Numbered from the stretch's first letter, positions 1-8,875 are shown. The stretch: 64,000 nt of DNA from Microbacterium oleivorans (GCF_013389665.1 NZ_CP058316.1:1116001-1180000); one strand, 5' to 3'. Notes: generated from the sequence alone by a model not told the origin. A program made the numbers and translations.

Positions 1-757
1 GCGCGGGATCGGGCACCCCTACGCTTCGGGCGAGCCGGTGTACGACGTGACGTTCGAGAACGTGCAGGCGGGGGTGCGCACCGACTTCCTGTTCCGCCTC
101 GCCAACCGTCTGGGCGGGATCGTGATCGGCACCTCCGACCTGTCGGAGCTCGCCCTCGGCTGGGCGACGTACGGCGTGGGCGACCACATGAGCCACTACG
201 CGGTCAACTCCGGCGTCCCCAAGACTCTGATCCAGCACATCATTCGCTGGGTCATCGCGCACCGCGAGGGCACCGGCACCGACCTCACCGACGAGGCGGT
301 CGCGGTGCTGCAGTCGGTGCTCGACACCGAGATCAGCCCGGAGCTGGTTCCGGCGGGCGAGGACGGCAAGGTGCAGTCCACCGAGTCGACGATCGGCCCG
401 TACGCCCTCCACGACTTCGCGCTGCACCATGTGCTGCGCTACGGGTTCCGTCCGTCGAAGATCGCCTTCCTCGCACAGCACGCGTGGTCGGACGCGGATG
501 CCGGCGACTGGCCGGCCGGTTTCCCCCTCGACGAGCGCTACGCCTACGACCTGCCCGAGATCGCCCACTGGCTGCAGGTCTTCCTGAAGCGCTTCTTCGG
601 GTTCGCGCAGTTCAAACGCAGCGCGATCCCCAACGGACCGAAGGTCGCGGCGGCGGGTTCGCTGTCGCCCCGCGGCGACTGGCGGGCGCCGTCCGACGGC
701 AACGCGACGGCCTGGCTGGCCGAGCTGCGGCGGGCACTCCCCGACCTGGTCGACTGA
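1..757 (+). CDS. nadE: Glutamine-dependent NAD+ synthetase, C-terminal part
   Basis: The gene enters from the left edge and only its C-terminal ~250 residues are present; the frame is open from base 2. The protein makes NAD+ from nicotinic acid adenine dinucleotide, ATP and glutamine-derived ammonia in the cytosol. The synthetase-domain signature [19 protein letters not shown] and the following GVPKTLIQH stretch are typical of the long, glutaminase-fused actinobacterial enzyme; the nitrilase-type glutaminase half must lie upstream. The tail ([12 protein letters not shown], then [13 protein letters not shown]) also matches the family. The end at a TGA at 755-757 looks natural. It converges with the phosphopantetheinyl-transferase-like gene 18 bases downstream. 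Confidence 0.95.
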   Translation, partial: RGIGHPYASGEPVYDVTFENVQAGVRTDFLFRLANRLGGIVIGTSDLSELALGWATYGVGDHMSHYAVNSGVPKTLIQHIIRWVIAHREGTGTDLTDEAVAVLQSVLDTEISPELVPAGEDGKVQSTESTIGPYALHDFALHHVLRYGFRPSKIAFLAQHAWSDADAGDWPAGFPLDERYAYDLPEIAHWLQVFLKRFFGFAQFKRSAIPNGPKVAAAGSLSPRGDWRAPSDGNATAWLAELRRALPDLVD

Positions 758-775
758 GGCGCGAGCGACCCGCGC

Positions 776-1357
776 TCAGCCGACCGGGAGCGTGCCGTAC
801 GCGAGGGTGATGATCCAGCCGTCGCGCGAGACGTCGACCAGCGAGTAGCGCATGTTGCGATCGGGAATCCAGCCCCGGTGTCGGCCCGGGTCGAGTCGCA
901 CCTGCTCGGGAGCCACGCGCACGCCACGGCCGTCCGCCTCGAGCACGGCCTGCACGTGCACCCAGTGGTCGATCAGGTCGAGGGTGTCGGCCGAGGAGAA
1001 CAGACGCGAGTGCTTGCGCATACGCGCGAGGTCGGCGGGTTCGGGATGGGCGTCGCGGATGTCGATGCCGATCGGCAGCCCCGGGTCGCTGATCGCGACC
1101 ACCGTGGCAGCGCGGTAGCTCGCCGTCGTGACCAGGAGAGGCACCTCCGTGCCGTTGCGCGAGGCCACCAGGCGCGTGTGGTAGCCGAAACCGCGGGGGG
1201 CCTCCCGTTCGATGCGGACGTCCTTCTCGTCGCAGCGCAGCTCCGCCGCGACCACCTCGCGCGCGATCATCCGTCGTCGGTCGTGCACCGTGATCGCGGG
1301 GTCCCAGCCCAACCGCGCCGTGATGCCCGTCGGAGTGTCGAGAAGTACCGTCTGCAT
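776..1357 (-). CDS. 4'-phosphopantetheinyl transferase-fold protein with substituted catalytic residues
   Basis: 193 residues from an ATG preceded by GGGAG. The sequence lines up with the C-terminal half of Sfp-type phosphopantetheinyl transferases: PIGIDIR in place of PIGIDIE, RLFSSADTLDL in place of the RFFSKTEYSDL segment, and HWVHVQAVLEADGRG in place of HLWSMKESFIKQEGKG. The GID aspartate is kept. In Sfp numbering the metal-binding Glu109 is Arg, Glu151 is Gln and the catalytic Lys155 is Glu. By family knowledge this should abolish normal CoA-dependent carrier-protein modification. It may be a non-catalytic paralogue or bind another ligand. No carrier protein or biosynthetic cluster is nearby. 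The fold assignment is by eye and moderately secure; function is unknown. Confidence 0.6.
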   Translation of the reverse strand: MQTVLLDTPTGITARLGWDPAITVHDRRRMIAREVVAAELRCDEKDVRIEREAPRGFGYHTRLVASRNGTEVPLLVTTASYRAATVVAISDPGLPIGIDIRDAHPEPADLARMRKHSRLFSSADTLDLIDHWVHVQAVLEADGRGVRVAPEQVRLDPGRHRGWIPDRNMRYSLVDVSRDGWIITLAYGTLPVG

Positions 1358-1474
1358 GTCGCCAGCTCCCGCCTGTCGATGGTCTGACCTCACCGGCGAG
1401 TCTAGCGAGCCCTGCCGCAGGCGCCAGGGTCGTCGGCCGGGCTTAAGCGAGCCCGGCGGGCGGCGCCCCTCGCC

Positions 1475-1480
1475 TAGGCT
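1475..1480 (+). promoter_or_regulatory. -10 box (TAGGCT) of a leaderless promoter
   Basis: TAGGCT ends six bases before the ATG at 1487, the spacing seen before many genes of this window, so the transcript probably begins at or next to the start codon. Confidence 0.5.
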
Positions 1481-1486
1481 GACGGG

Positions 1487-1618
1487 ATGAGCTTCGACAA
1501 CGACGGCGGCAAACGTCCGACCTCGGCACGCATCGCGATCTGGGTCGTGGCCGGCGGGGTCGGCGCGTACATGCTGATCTCGGGCATCCTCGGCATCGTC
1601 GCCGGAGGCGGGGCATGA
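1487..1618 (+). CDS. Small single-span membrane protein (43 aa)
   Basis: A 43-residue ORF with a polar N-terminus (MSFDNDGGKRPTSAR) and one hydrophobic segment (IAIWVVAGGVGAYMLISGI) ending in small residues. Its TGA overlaps the ATG of the following nucleosidase (ATGA at 1615-1618), so the two are probably translationally coupled, and a -10-like TAGGCT sits six bases upstream. The coupling and promoter are the main reasons to believe it is real. Function is unknown. Confidence 0.6.
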   Translation: MSFDNDGGKRPTSARIAIWVVAGGVGAYMLISGILGIVAGGGA

Positions 1619-2181
1619 GCGGACAGCGTCTGCTCGTCGTCGCCCACCGGGACGAGCTCGCGGCGTTCCCCGACCGCATCCCGGGCTTCGACATCCTGCT
1701 CACGGGCCCCGGAAAGCTGCCCGCCGCGCACGAGCTCACCCGGGCCCTCGATCGCGCCGACTACGACGAGGTCGTCGTCGTGGGAACGGCCGGGGCCGTG
1801 GGCGGCGCACTCGGTCCGGGGATCTACGAGATCGCAGCAGCGGTCCAGCACGACGTCTTCGACCTCGCCGGGGTGCGCGGCCGTCACCTCTCGATGCCCG
1901 AGCGCGTCGAGACCGGCTCGAGCGGCGTCACGATCGCGACGGGCGACGTGTTCGTCGACGACGCCGAGGCGGTCGAGCTGATCCGCTCGCTCGGCGCCGA
2001 GCTCGTCGACATGGAGACCTACGTCTACATCTGGGTGGCGCAGCGGTTCGGCATCCCGATCCGCGTGCTCAAGGCCGTCTCGGACGACGCGCAGGACGGC
2101 GCGACGACGGGCTGGGACGATGCGGTTGCGGCGTGCAGCGCGGCGCTGTACGCACGCGTCCGCAACGACTACGGGGTCTGA
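1615..2181 (+). CDS. Nucleosidase / purine-nucleoside-phosphorylase-superfamily protein
   Basis: 188 residues. The fold is recognised from the N-terminal hydrophobic strand (LLVVAHRDELAAF), the glycine-rich VVVVGTAGAVGGALGPG motif and the ELVDMETYVYIWVAQRFGIPIRVLKAVSDDA segment. In MTA/SAH-nucleosidases and phosphorylases the VDME glutamate binds the ribose 2'-hydroxyl, and the later Asp of the SDDA region protonates the base. The likely reaction is cleavage of a purine nucleoside or a 5'-thioadenosine derivative in the cytosol; the exact substrate cannot be read. It is translationally coupled to the small membrane protein upstream, and its last 13 bases overlap the convergent 60-residue membrane-protein gene. 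Confidence 0.8.
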   Translation: MSGQRLLVVAHRDELAAFPDRIPGFDILLTGPGKLPAAHELTRALDRADYDEVVVVGTAGAVGGALGPGIYEIAAAVQHDVFDLAGVRGRHLSMPERVETGSSGVTIATGDVFVDDAEAVELIRSLGAELVDMETYVYIWVAQRFGIPIRVLKAVSDDAQDGATTGWDDAVAACSAALYARVRNDYGV

Positions 2182-2351
2182 TCGCCGCGACGGGCGAACA
2201 GCCGGCGCAGCAGCAGGAACACCACGAGCGCCACGACGGCGACGAGGCCGAGCTTCACGGCGAAGACCGCGAGACGCAGCACCACGTCGACGACCACCCA
2301 GGCGATCAGGATCGCAGCGATCACTCCGACGACGGTCCAGAAAGTCCTCAC
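2169..2351 (-). CDS. Small membrane protein (60 aa), last gene of the sbcD-sbcC unit
   Basis: 60 residues, almost entirely hydrophobic: two spans (FWTVVGVIAAILIAWVVVDV and LAVFAVKLGLVAVVALVVFL) followed by a basic tail LLRRLFARRGDQ that should face the cytoplasm. It starts nine bases after the sbcC stop and so probably belongs to that transcript. Its 3' end overlaps the convergent nucleosidase gene by 13 bases. No known domain recognised. Confidence 0.7.
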   Translation of the reverse strand: MRTFWTVVGVIAAILIAWVVVDVVLRLAVFAVKLGLVAVVALVVFLLLRRLFARRGDQTP

Positions 2352-2360
2352 GCCCGCATC

Positions 2361-5300
2361 CTACCGATCGTCGCTGCGAGCGTCCTGACGGATGATGCTC
2401 GGCCCCTCACGGGTCGCCTCGACGACGATCTGCGCGGCGAGCTGCTCCTTCATCCCCTCTACATGGCTGATGACGCCCACCGTGCGCCCGCCCGCCCGAA
2501 GCTCGTCGAGCGTGCGCATCGCCAGCTCGAGGGTCTCGGGGTCGAGCGAACCGAAGCCCTCGTCGACGAAGAGGGTGTCGAGACGGATGCCGCCGGCGCG
2601 GCCGGTGACGACCTCGGCGAGCCCCAGTGCGAGGGCGAGCGAGGCGAGGAAGGTCTCACCGCCGGAGAGCGACTGGGGCGACCGCAGCCGACCGGTGTGC
2701 GCATCGAGCACCTCGAGCGCCAGGCCCGATGCGGCGCCCCGCGCCTGCAACGCATCGCTGTGGTGCAGCGTGTAGCGGCCCGACGACATGTCGCGCAGGC
2801 GGAGGTTCGCCGCGGCGACGATCTCTTCGAGCTCCGCCGCCAGCACGAACGTCTCGAGGTCCATCTTGCGCGTGTTGGGCGCGCGTCCGGCCACGGTGTC
2901 GGCGAGGCGTGTGACGGCCGCAGTGCTCTCGGCGCGCTCGGCCACCACGGCGAACGACTCGTCGATGCGCACGAGGAGATCGCGCAGCCGGTCGGTGGCG
3001 TGGACCGCGTCGCGGTGCGCCGCGATGGCGGCTCCCCGCGCGGCGTCGGCGGCGGCGACCCGCGCGCTCGAGGCCTCCAGGTCGGGTCGTTCGTCGCCGA
3101 GGCCGGCGGCGGCGAGCTCGAGCTCGAGCAGGCGCGCCCGCGTCGCCGAGACGTCGGCGGTGTGCTCGGCGAGACGGTTCTCGAGCGACGCGAGATCGGT
3201 TGCCGGCACAAGAGCCGCGCGTACCGCGTCGGGGTCGTCGAAATCGGATGCGGCGACGCGCTCGAAACGGTCGGCGAGGGCGGTCTGCGCGGCACGCTCG
3301 CGCTCGGCGAGCCTGCTGCGGGCCTCCAGCGCGGCACGCACGAGATCGCGATGCTCGCGGGCCGCCGCCAGGCGATCGGCGACCGTCGCGGCGTCGCCGC
3401 GGGCCTCGGCGACGTCCTTCTCCAGCCGTGCGACCGTCGCCGATGTGGCCGCCATCTGCTCGCGAGCCCGGGCGAGGGCGTCGCCCAGGCGGTCCCGTTC
3501 GACGCTCGCCGCCGCGTCGAGCTCGTCGAGCGCCGCCCGCTGGGCGGTGAGCTCGGTCGCGCGCGTCGACGCCTGGACGGCCCGATCGAGTGCCTCGGCG
3601 GCGACGGCGCTCGCGGCGGCGAGGTCGTCGACGGTGCGACCGGCGGCTCGAGCGGCCGCCGCGGCCTGCTCGGCGCGGATACCCGCCGCCCGTTCCCCCG
3701 CCGTCTGCGCGGCCGTGACGGCGATGTCGCGGCGGTGCTCCGCGCCTGCGAGATCGTCGTCGGTCACCAGATCACGGGCCGCGGGGGCGGGATGCGGGTG
3801 CTCGACGGCACCGCACACCGGACACCGCTCGCCGTCGACGAGCTCGGCCGCCAGCTCGGCCGCCCGACCGGCGAAACGTCGCCGCAGCAGCTCGGTCACG
3901 GCGGCGCCCGCCGCGTCGGCGCGCGCACTGGCCTCGAGGTACGAGGTCTCGGCTGCGGCGAGGTCATCGGCCAGTCGCCGGGCGGTCGAGGCGGCCTCGG
4001 ACTGGGCGGCCAGCTCGTCGCGGCGCGTTCGCAGGTCGTCGACGCGCGCGGCCTCGACCGATGCCGTCGCATGTTCGGCCTCGAGCCGCTCGCGCTCGGC
4101 GGGGACGCGGGAGTGCTGCTCGTCCAGCCCGGCGAGCTGGGCGGCGAGATCGGCGGCTGACCTCTCGCACGCCTCTCGATCGGCGGCGGCGCGGATGAGC
4201 TCGCGCTCGCGGGCGGCCGCATCCGTCCACCGTGCGATGTCACCGGTGAGTGCCTCGACGGTGGCCGCGAGATCTCCGTCGAGGTCGCCACCCGCGTCGC
4301 GCCACCGCTCGTCGGCGCCGTCGACGTCGGCGCGCGCCGTGGCGACGGCGGCCTCGGCACGCTCGGCGACCTCGAGGGTCGCCCGCAGCACCTCGGCGGT
4401 ACGCGCGCGCTCGATCCGACGAGAGTCCGCGGCGATGCTCGGCGCATCGGCGTCGAGCCGGTCCATCCGCGCCCGCGCGGACGCGAGGTCGTCGAGCGTG
4501 CGAACGCGATCGACGAGCTCGGCGTGCGCGGCGGCGACACGGACATGCTCGGCGTCGGCCTGCTCCTGCAGCTGCGCGGCCTGCTCCACCGCGTACAGTG
4601 CGCGCTGGTGCGCGCGCACGACGGCGTCGCGACGCGCGGCGAGATCGAGGTCGGCCGGGCGAGGATGCGCGCGGGAGCGGTCATCGGCCTCGCCCTCCCC
4701 CGCGGGGCGGCCGTCCGGAGCGGCACCGGCGGCTTCGGCCAGCTCGAGAAGCGTGCGGGTCTGGTCGCCGGCGGCCTCCAGCTCGCGCTGCGCCGCGCGA
4801 CGGCGCTGCTCGAGATCGTCCTTGTACTGCTCGAACCGGCGCGTGCCGAACAACGTGCGCAGCAGCTGCTGGCGCTCGTCGTTGCGGGCGAGCAGGAAGC
4901 GCGAGAACTTGTTCTGGGCGAGCAGGATCACCTGCTGGAACTGCTGCGCGTTCAGCCCGAGCACCTCGTCGAGCAGCAGTCCGACCTCGCGGGGCTTCGC
5001 CGCGCGCCCCACCCAGGTGCCGCCGACGAGCTCGTCGAGCTCCGCGCGCGCGGGTTCGGTCGTCAGCTTGTCACCGCGCTTCGCGGGACGCTCGTAATCG
5101 GGCGCGCGCGTCACCCGCCAGCGCCGGTCGCCCACGGTGAACTCCAGGCGCACGTCCGTGGGATCGCCGAGGAAGCTGTGGTCGCTGCGCAGCCGCCGCT
5201 CGCCGCTCTCGTAGCGCGGCACCGATCCGTACAGGGCGAAGCTCACTCCGTCGAGGATGCTCGACTTGCCCGCGCCCGTGCGCCCCGAGATCAGGAAGAC

Positions 5301-5387
5301 ACCGTCGCGGTCGAAGGCATCGAAGTCGACTGTCTGCCGTTCCCGGAACGGGCCGAAACCGGTGAGTTCGAGCCGGTGGAGCTTCAC
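2361..5387 (-). CDS. sbcC: Exonuclease subunit SbcC
   Basis: 1,008 residues from a GTG that overlaps the sbcD stop (GTGA). SbcC is the Rad50-like ATPase of the SbcCD complex, which opens hairpins and trims DNA ends during repair. Order of motifs: N-terminal LELTGFGPF and Walker A GRTGAGKSSILDG; long Ala/Arg/Glu-rich coiled coil; zinc hook CPVCG (first Cys about residue 522) at the apex; a second coiled coil; ABC signature LSGGETFLASLALALGLAEV; Walker B LDTLFVDEGFGSLD; and a late His-loop (VISHVEGM). Length is normal for the family. It is translationally coupled to sbcD. The much longer apparent reading frame upstream of this start is an artefact of high GC. Confidence 0.95.
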   Translation of the reverse strand: MKLHRLELTGFGPFRERQTVDFDAFDRDGVFLISGRTGAGKSSILDGVSFALYGSVPRYESGERRLRSDHSFLGDPTDVRLEFTVGDRRWRVTRAPDYERPAKRGDKLTTEPARAELDELVGGTWVGRAAKPREVGLLLDEVLGLNAQQFQQVILLAQNKFSRFLLARNDERQQLLRTLFGTRRFEQYKDDLEQRRRAAQRELEAAGDQTRTLLELAEAAGAAPDGRPAGEGEADDRSRAHPRPADLDLAARRDAVVRAHQRALYAVEQAAQLQEQADAEHVRVAAAHAELVDRVRTLDDLASARARMDRLDADAPSIAADSRRIERARTAEVLRATLEVAERAEAAVATARADVDGADERWRDAGGDLDGDLAATVEALTGDIARWTDAAARERELIRAAADREACERSAADLAAQLAGLDEQHSRVPAERERLEAEHATASVEAARVDDLRTRRDELAAQSEAASTARRLADDLAAAETSYLEASARADAAGAAVTELLRRRFAGRAAELAAELVDGERCPVCGAVEHPHPAPAARDLVTDDDLAGAEHRRDIAVTAAQTAGERAAGIRAEQAAAAARAAGRTVDDLAAASAVAAEALDRAVQASTRATELTAQRAALDELDAAASVERDRLGDALARAREQMAATSATVARLEKDVAEARGDAATVADRLAAAREHRDLVRAALEARSRLAERERAAQTALADRFERVAASDFDDPDAVRAALVPATDLASLENRLAEHTADVSATRARLLELELAAAGLGDERPDLEASSARVAAADAARGAAIAAHRDAVHATDRLRDLLVRIDESFAVVAERAESTAAVTRLADTVAGRAPNTRKMDLETFVLAAELEEIVAAANLRLRDMSSGRYTLHHSDALQARGAASGLALEVLDAHTGRLRSPQSLSGGETFLASLALALGLAEVVTGRAGGIRLDTLFVDEGFGSLDPETLELAMRTLDELRAGGRTVGVISHVEGMKEQLAAQIVVEATREGPSIIRQDARSDDR

Positions 5388-6532
5388 GCGAGCGCCTCGA
5401 CGCGCACCCGCTCGTCGAGGACATCGGCGAGGAGCTCGCGCTCGCGGTCGTCGGCACCGGCACCCTCGCGCACGTGCACGAGGAAGGCCTCGACGAGCTC
5501 GGCGTCGCTGCGCGCAGCGCGCACGCGTTCGACGTAGGTGAGACTCTCGCGTTCGGCGGCCGCCGCCGGGACGTGGACGACCTTCGCGCAGAACGGGAAC
5601 CGTTCCTGCAGGCGACGCATCGGGTCGCGCTCGGGCAGCGCGTCGGTGTACTCCACGCACAGCCACGCCTGCTCGAACCGGTCGTAGGCGGGGTCGGCGA
5701 GCACGTCGGCCAGAGGCGCGCGCAGCGTGACGACGGGGCGCGGCACCGGCAGCTCGAGCCACGAGGCCCCCGCGAAACCGTCGGCGTCGAGCTCGACGAG
5801 CCACGAGCCCCGGGGCTTGTCGCCCTCGCCGAAGCTGTAGTGCAGCGGCGCACCGGCGTACCGCACGGACGGCGCGAGCTGCTGCCGTCCGTGGATGTGA
5901 CCGAGTGCCGTGTAGTCGACGCCGGCGAAGGTGGCGAGCGGGACGACGTCGAGGCCGCCCTGCTGGATGTCGCGCTCGAGGTGGGGCGTGGGCTCGACCC
6001 CCGCCGCGAAGCAGTGGGCGATCGCGACCGACCGGCCCCCGCGCGCGGCGAGGTCGTCGCGCACCAGTCCCATCGCCCGGTCGAGCACCGCGGCCTGCGA
6101 CCGCGCCTCGGGCCACAGGTGACGCAGCAGCGCGGGTTCGAGGTAGGGGATCCCGTAGAAGTGCACCGGCCCCGCGGCATCCGTCACCGTCACCGGCGAA
6201 CCGACGGCGCTCGGATCGGTGAGGACGTGGATGCCGTCGCGCAGCAGGCCCGCCTGGAAGCCGAGCCGGGCGGCGGAGTCGTGGTTGCCGCTGGTGACGA
6301 CGACCTGAGCGCCGGTGTCGGCGATGCCGCGCAGGACGTCCGTCAGCAGCGCATAGCATCCGGCCGCGGGCGCGGCGGAGTCGAACACGTCGCCGGCGAC
6401 GATCACCACGTCGACGTCGTTCTCGCTCACCTGGCGGGTGAGCGCCTCGAGCACCCCTCGGAGCGCGTCGAGCGTGGAGTGACCGTGGAAGGTCCGCCCG
6501 ATGTGCCAGTCGGAGGTGTGCAGGATCCGCAT
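5384..6532 (-). CDS. sbcD: Exonuclease subunit SbcD
   Basis: 382 residues, the Mre11-like nuclease partner of SbcC. The start MRILHTSDWHIGRTFHG carries the first metallophosphoesterase motif (D-x-H), followed by VAGDVFDSAAP, VTSGNHDSAARL (GNHD) and later ALGHIHGRQ (GHIH), which together bind the two Mn2+ ions. This start is favoured over one ten codons upstream because the family begins MRILHTSDWH and because a TAACCT -10-like box lies seven bases before it, the leaderless spacing seen elsewhere here. Its TGA overlaps the sbcC GTG. With the 60-residue membrane protein it probably forms a three-gene unit. Confidence 0.95.
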   Translation of the reverse strand: MRILHTSDWHIGRTFHGHSTLDALRGVLEALTRQVSENDVDVVIVAGDVFDSAAPAAGCYALLTDVLRGIADTGAQVVVTSGNHDSAARLGFQAGLLRDGIHVLTDPSAVGSPVTVTDAAGPVHFYGIPYLEPALLRHLWPEARSQAAVLDRAMGLVRDDLAARGGRSVAIAHCFAAGVEPTPHLERDIQQGGLDVVPLATFAGVDYTALGHIHGRQQLAPSVRYAGAPLHYSFGEGDKPRGSWLVELDADGFAGASWLELPVPRPVVTLRAPLADVLADPAYDRFEQAWLCVEYTDALPERDPMRRLQERFPFCAKVVHVPAAAAERESLTYVERVRAARSDAELVEAFLVHVREGAGADDRERELLADVLDERVRVEALA

Positions 6533-6592
6533 GCGATCCAGGTTAGGAGAGCCCTCCGACATCGCCGGGAGCCCCGCGGGTGCGGCGCGGAG

Positions 6593-8056
6593 TCAGCTGC
6601 GCCGAGCGCGGCGGCGACGCGACGACAGGTCGCTCACACCGAGCACCAGCGCCACCGCGAGGAACAGCCCGACCGAGATCATCCCGAACGCGTAGGCGTC
6701 GTGGTACACCTCGAGCGCGGGCGTCGCCCCGTCGTCCTCGCGGTAGACCGTCGAGTAGAACAGCGAGAGCGCCACGGCCGTCCCGACCGCGGTTCCGATG
6801 CGCTGCACGAGCTGTCCCACCGAGCCCGCCAGGCCGCCCTGCTTGACCGGGATGTCGGCCAAGGTCAGCGTCTGGTTGGGCGAGATCACCAGCCCACCGC
6901 CGAAGCCGCCGACCGTCAGCACCACCGCCATGGCGATCTCGACGATGCCGGGGGGCACGAAGTACGCCACGAGCGTCAGCGCGATCACGGCCGACAGCAT
7001 GATGACGAGGCCCCACACCACGAGCGGTCGCCCGATGCGGGTCACGACCCGGCCGCCGATGTAGGAGGCCGCGGCGCTGGCCACCGCGAAACCGATCGAC
7101 ACCATTCCGGCGAACACCGGCGCCAGCCCGACGCCGAGCTGGAGGAACAGGGTCGTCAGCAGGAACATGGCCGGCAGCGCCATGAAGTACACCGCCTGGA
7201 TCAGCGTCCCGTTGCGGTACGACGAGATCGCGAACAGGCTGAGCGGCACCAGCGGGTGACGCCCGGATGCCGCGTAGCGGCGCTCCCATCCCACGAAAGC
7301 CGCCGCGAAGACGGCGAACGCCACGAGCAGCCACCAGCGCTGCGGGTTGTCGTCGGGTGAGCCCGTGGTCAGCAGGAACGGCGCCATGAGCGCGACGATG
7401 ACCAGGCCGAACAGCAGCAGGCCCACCGGATCGAGCTGCAGCCTCGCGGGTCGCGACTCGCGGGTCTTGGGCAGCAGCCAGATCACCCCCGCGAGCACCG
7501 CGATCGTCAGCGGCACGTTCATCCAGAAGATGTACCGCCACCCGTCGTCGGCTCCGCCCAGCGCGATCATGAGGCCGCCGAGCGTCGGGCCGAACGCGGT
7601 CGAGATGCCGATCGTCGCGCCGAAGAGCCCGAATGCCTTCCCGCGCTCCGCACCCTGGAACATCTCCTGGGCCAGCCCGATCACCTGGGGCATCTGGATG
7701 CCGGCCGCGACGCCCTGGACGAGGCGCGCCGCGAGCAGCGTCGAGGTGTCGGGGGCGAGCGCGCAGACGATGCTGGTCAGGGCGAAGAGGGTGAGTCCGA
7801 CGATGAACAGCGCGCGCCGCGAACGCTGGTCGCCGATGCGGCCCGCGGGAACCAGCGTGAGACCGAAGGTCAGCACGTATCCCGACACGATGAGCTGCAG
7901 CTCGGTCGACCCGGCGCCGAACGCCTGCTCGATCGAGGGCAGTGCGACGTTGACTTTCGTCAGGTCGAGGATCGTCAAGGCGGCGACCGCGACGCAGACC
8001 CAGAAGGCCCGCCATCGCTGGTGCACCGACAGGGGAATGGTGGCCGTGTCGCTCAT
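6593..8056 (-). CDS. MFS drug:H+ antiporter, DHA2 type
   Basis: 487 residues with about 14 hydrophobic segments. It resembles EmrB/QacA-type exporters: helix 1 has LDLTKVNVALPSI, motif A between helices 2 and 3 reads GRIGDQRSRRALFIVG, and helix 5 carries the antiporter pattern GPTLGGLMIALGG. It probably expels hydrophobic or cationic toxic compounds across the plasma membrane using the proton gradient. A TAGCCT box seven bases upstream of the ATG suggests a leaderless transcript. No adjacent TetR or MarR regulator is seen; it faces away from sbcD and is followed only by short spacer. Substrate unknown. Confidence 0.88.
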   Translation of the reverse strand: MSDTATIPLSVHQRWRAFWVCVAVAALTILDLTKVNVALPSIEQAFGAGSTELQLIVSGYVLTFGLTLVPAGRIGDQRSRRALFIVGLTLFALTSIVCALAPDTSTLLAARLVQGVAAGIQMPQVIGLAQEMFQGAERGKAFGLFGATIGISTAFGPTLGGLMIALGGADDGWRYIFWMNVPLTIAVLAGVIWLLPKTRESRPARLQLDPVGLLLFGLVIVALMAPFLLTTGSPDDNPQRWWLLVAFAVFAAAFVGWERRYAASGRHPLVPLSLFAISSYRNGTLIQAVYFMALPAMFLLTTLFLQLGVGLAPVFAGMVSIGFAVASAAASYIGGRVVTRIGRPLVVWGLVIMLSAVIALTLVAYFVPPGIVEIAMAVVLTVGGFGGGLVISPNQTLTLADIPVKQGGLAGSVGQLVQRIGTAVGTAVALSLFYSTVYREDDGATPALEVYHDAYAFGMISVGLFLAVALVLGVSDLSSRRRRARRS

Positions 8057-8176
8057 CGAGAACAGGCTATGCCCGTCCGGGATGTCGCACCCCGCCCTTG
8101 CGCTCGTCCCCGCATCCGCTCACCTGTTCGGCTCCGGATGCGGCGCGGACCGCACATCCCCGGTCCGACAGCCGTG

Positions 8177-8539
8177 TCAGTCCGTCCCGGCCAGCTCGTC
8201 GACGAGGCGTGCGACCTCGTCGTCGTCGAGCTGCAGTCCGACCTGGCCGAGCCGCTGCCGCAGACCGTGTTCGACCGTCGAGCGGTTCTGTCCGGCGAGA
8301 TCGGCACGCACCTGCGCGAGCAGCCCGTCGAGGCGCTCGGCGTCGTCGGTGGTGTGCATCGCGAGGGCGGGCCCATCCTGCTCGCCGTCGGGCGAGACCG
8401 GGGTGTCGGCCTGGGGCGGGGTGACCTCGCCGTCCGTCCCGGCCGAGGTCGCACGCGTTCCGCCGCGACCCGTCTCGGGGGCGTCTTGCGTGGCAGAGTC
8501 CGAGACGCTCGTGTCGATCTCGTCCGCTTCGCCGCTCAC
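8177..8539 (-). CDS. Acidic hypothetical protein (120 aa)
   Basis: 120 residues. The first half is low-complexity and acidic (Asp, Glu, Thr, Pro, Gly); the second half is a plausible small helical domain (DDAERLDGLLAQVRADLAG, then LRQRLGQVGLQLDDDEVARLVDEL). No signal peptide or membrane span. Its ATG overlaps the stop of the 75-residue acidic protein upstream (8536-8539), so the pair is translationally coupled. I do not recognise a family. Confidence 0.7.
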   Translation of the reverse strand: MSGEADEIDTSVSDSATQDAPETGRGGTRATSAGTDGEVTPPQADTPVSPDGEQDGPALAMHTTDDAERLDGLLAQVRADLAGQNRSTVEHGLRQRLGQVGLQLDDDEVARLVDELAGTD

Positions 8540-8763
8540 CGCTCGTCCTCCGCCTGCGCGTCGGTCACCAGGTCGGGGTCGAGCCCCTGCTGGATCTCAG
8601 CGCTCTCGACGAAGCCGTCGGGGGTGTCGCCGTCGGGGGCCGGTGCCGCATCGGCGGGGGTGTCGGCCTCGCGCACGGCGTCGTCCTTCGCTTCCTGGGC
8701 AGCCAGCGACGTGGCGCCGGCGCCATCGGGATCGACGATGCCCTCGGGTAGATCGCGGTTCAT
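8536..8763 (-). CDS. Small acidic hypothetical protein (75 aa)
   Basis: 75 residues starting MNRDLPEGIVDPDG, rich in Asp, Glu, Ala and Pro and probably disordered. A good Shine-Dalgarno AAGGAG stands upstream of the ATG. It is the first gene of a two-gene unit with the 120-residue acidic protein. Another small acidic protein of similar style (56 aa) is encoded at 55557-55727. Function unknown. Confidence 0.7.
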   Translation of the reverse strand: MNRDLPEGIVDPDGAGATSLAAQEAKDDAVREADTPADAAPAPDGDTPDGFVESAEIQQGLDPDLVTDAQAEDER

Positions 8764-8834
8764 GACTGTCTCCTTCGATCGTTCGCCTCAGTCTCACCCG
8801 GCCGCCCGTGCGCCATCACCGTCTTGACAGCCGA

Positions 8835-8863
8835 GGCACGCGCGGCTTAAAGCCGCGCGTGCC
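8835..8863 (-). terminator. Intrinsic-type terminator of the glycosidase operon
   Basis: A near-perfect palindrome, stem GGCACGCGCGGCT with a TAA loop, starting 12 bases past the stop of the GH31 gene. No long T-run follows on either strand, so termination strength is uncertain, but it cleanly separates the long operon from the acidic-protein genes. Confidence 0.65.
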
Positions 8864-8875
8864 CAGCCCGCGGGA

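Noticed and set aside
2133..4160. 675-codon plus-strand open frame opposite sbcC
   Set aside because: Composition is Arg/Gly/Glu/His-rich without domains, and it is antisense to well-supported sbcC; long antisense frames are expected at this GC content.
2788..5097. 769-codon plus-strand open frame opposite sbcC
   Set aside because: Ser/Arg/Ala low-complexity translation of the complementary strand of sbcC; no start signal or motif.
2361..6359. A single 1,332-residue protein including sbcC and upstream sequence
   Set aside because: The first ~320 residues are an Arg-rich shadow of sbcD in another frame; sbcC begins at the GTG overlapping the sbcD stop.
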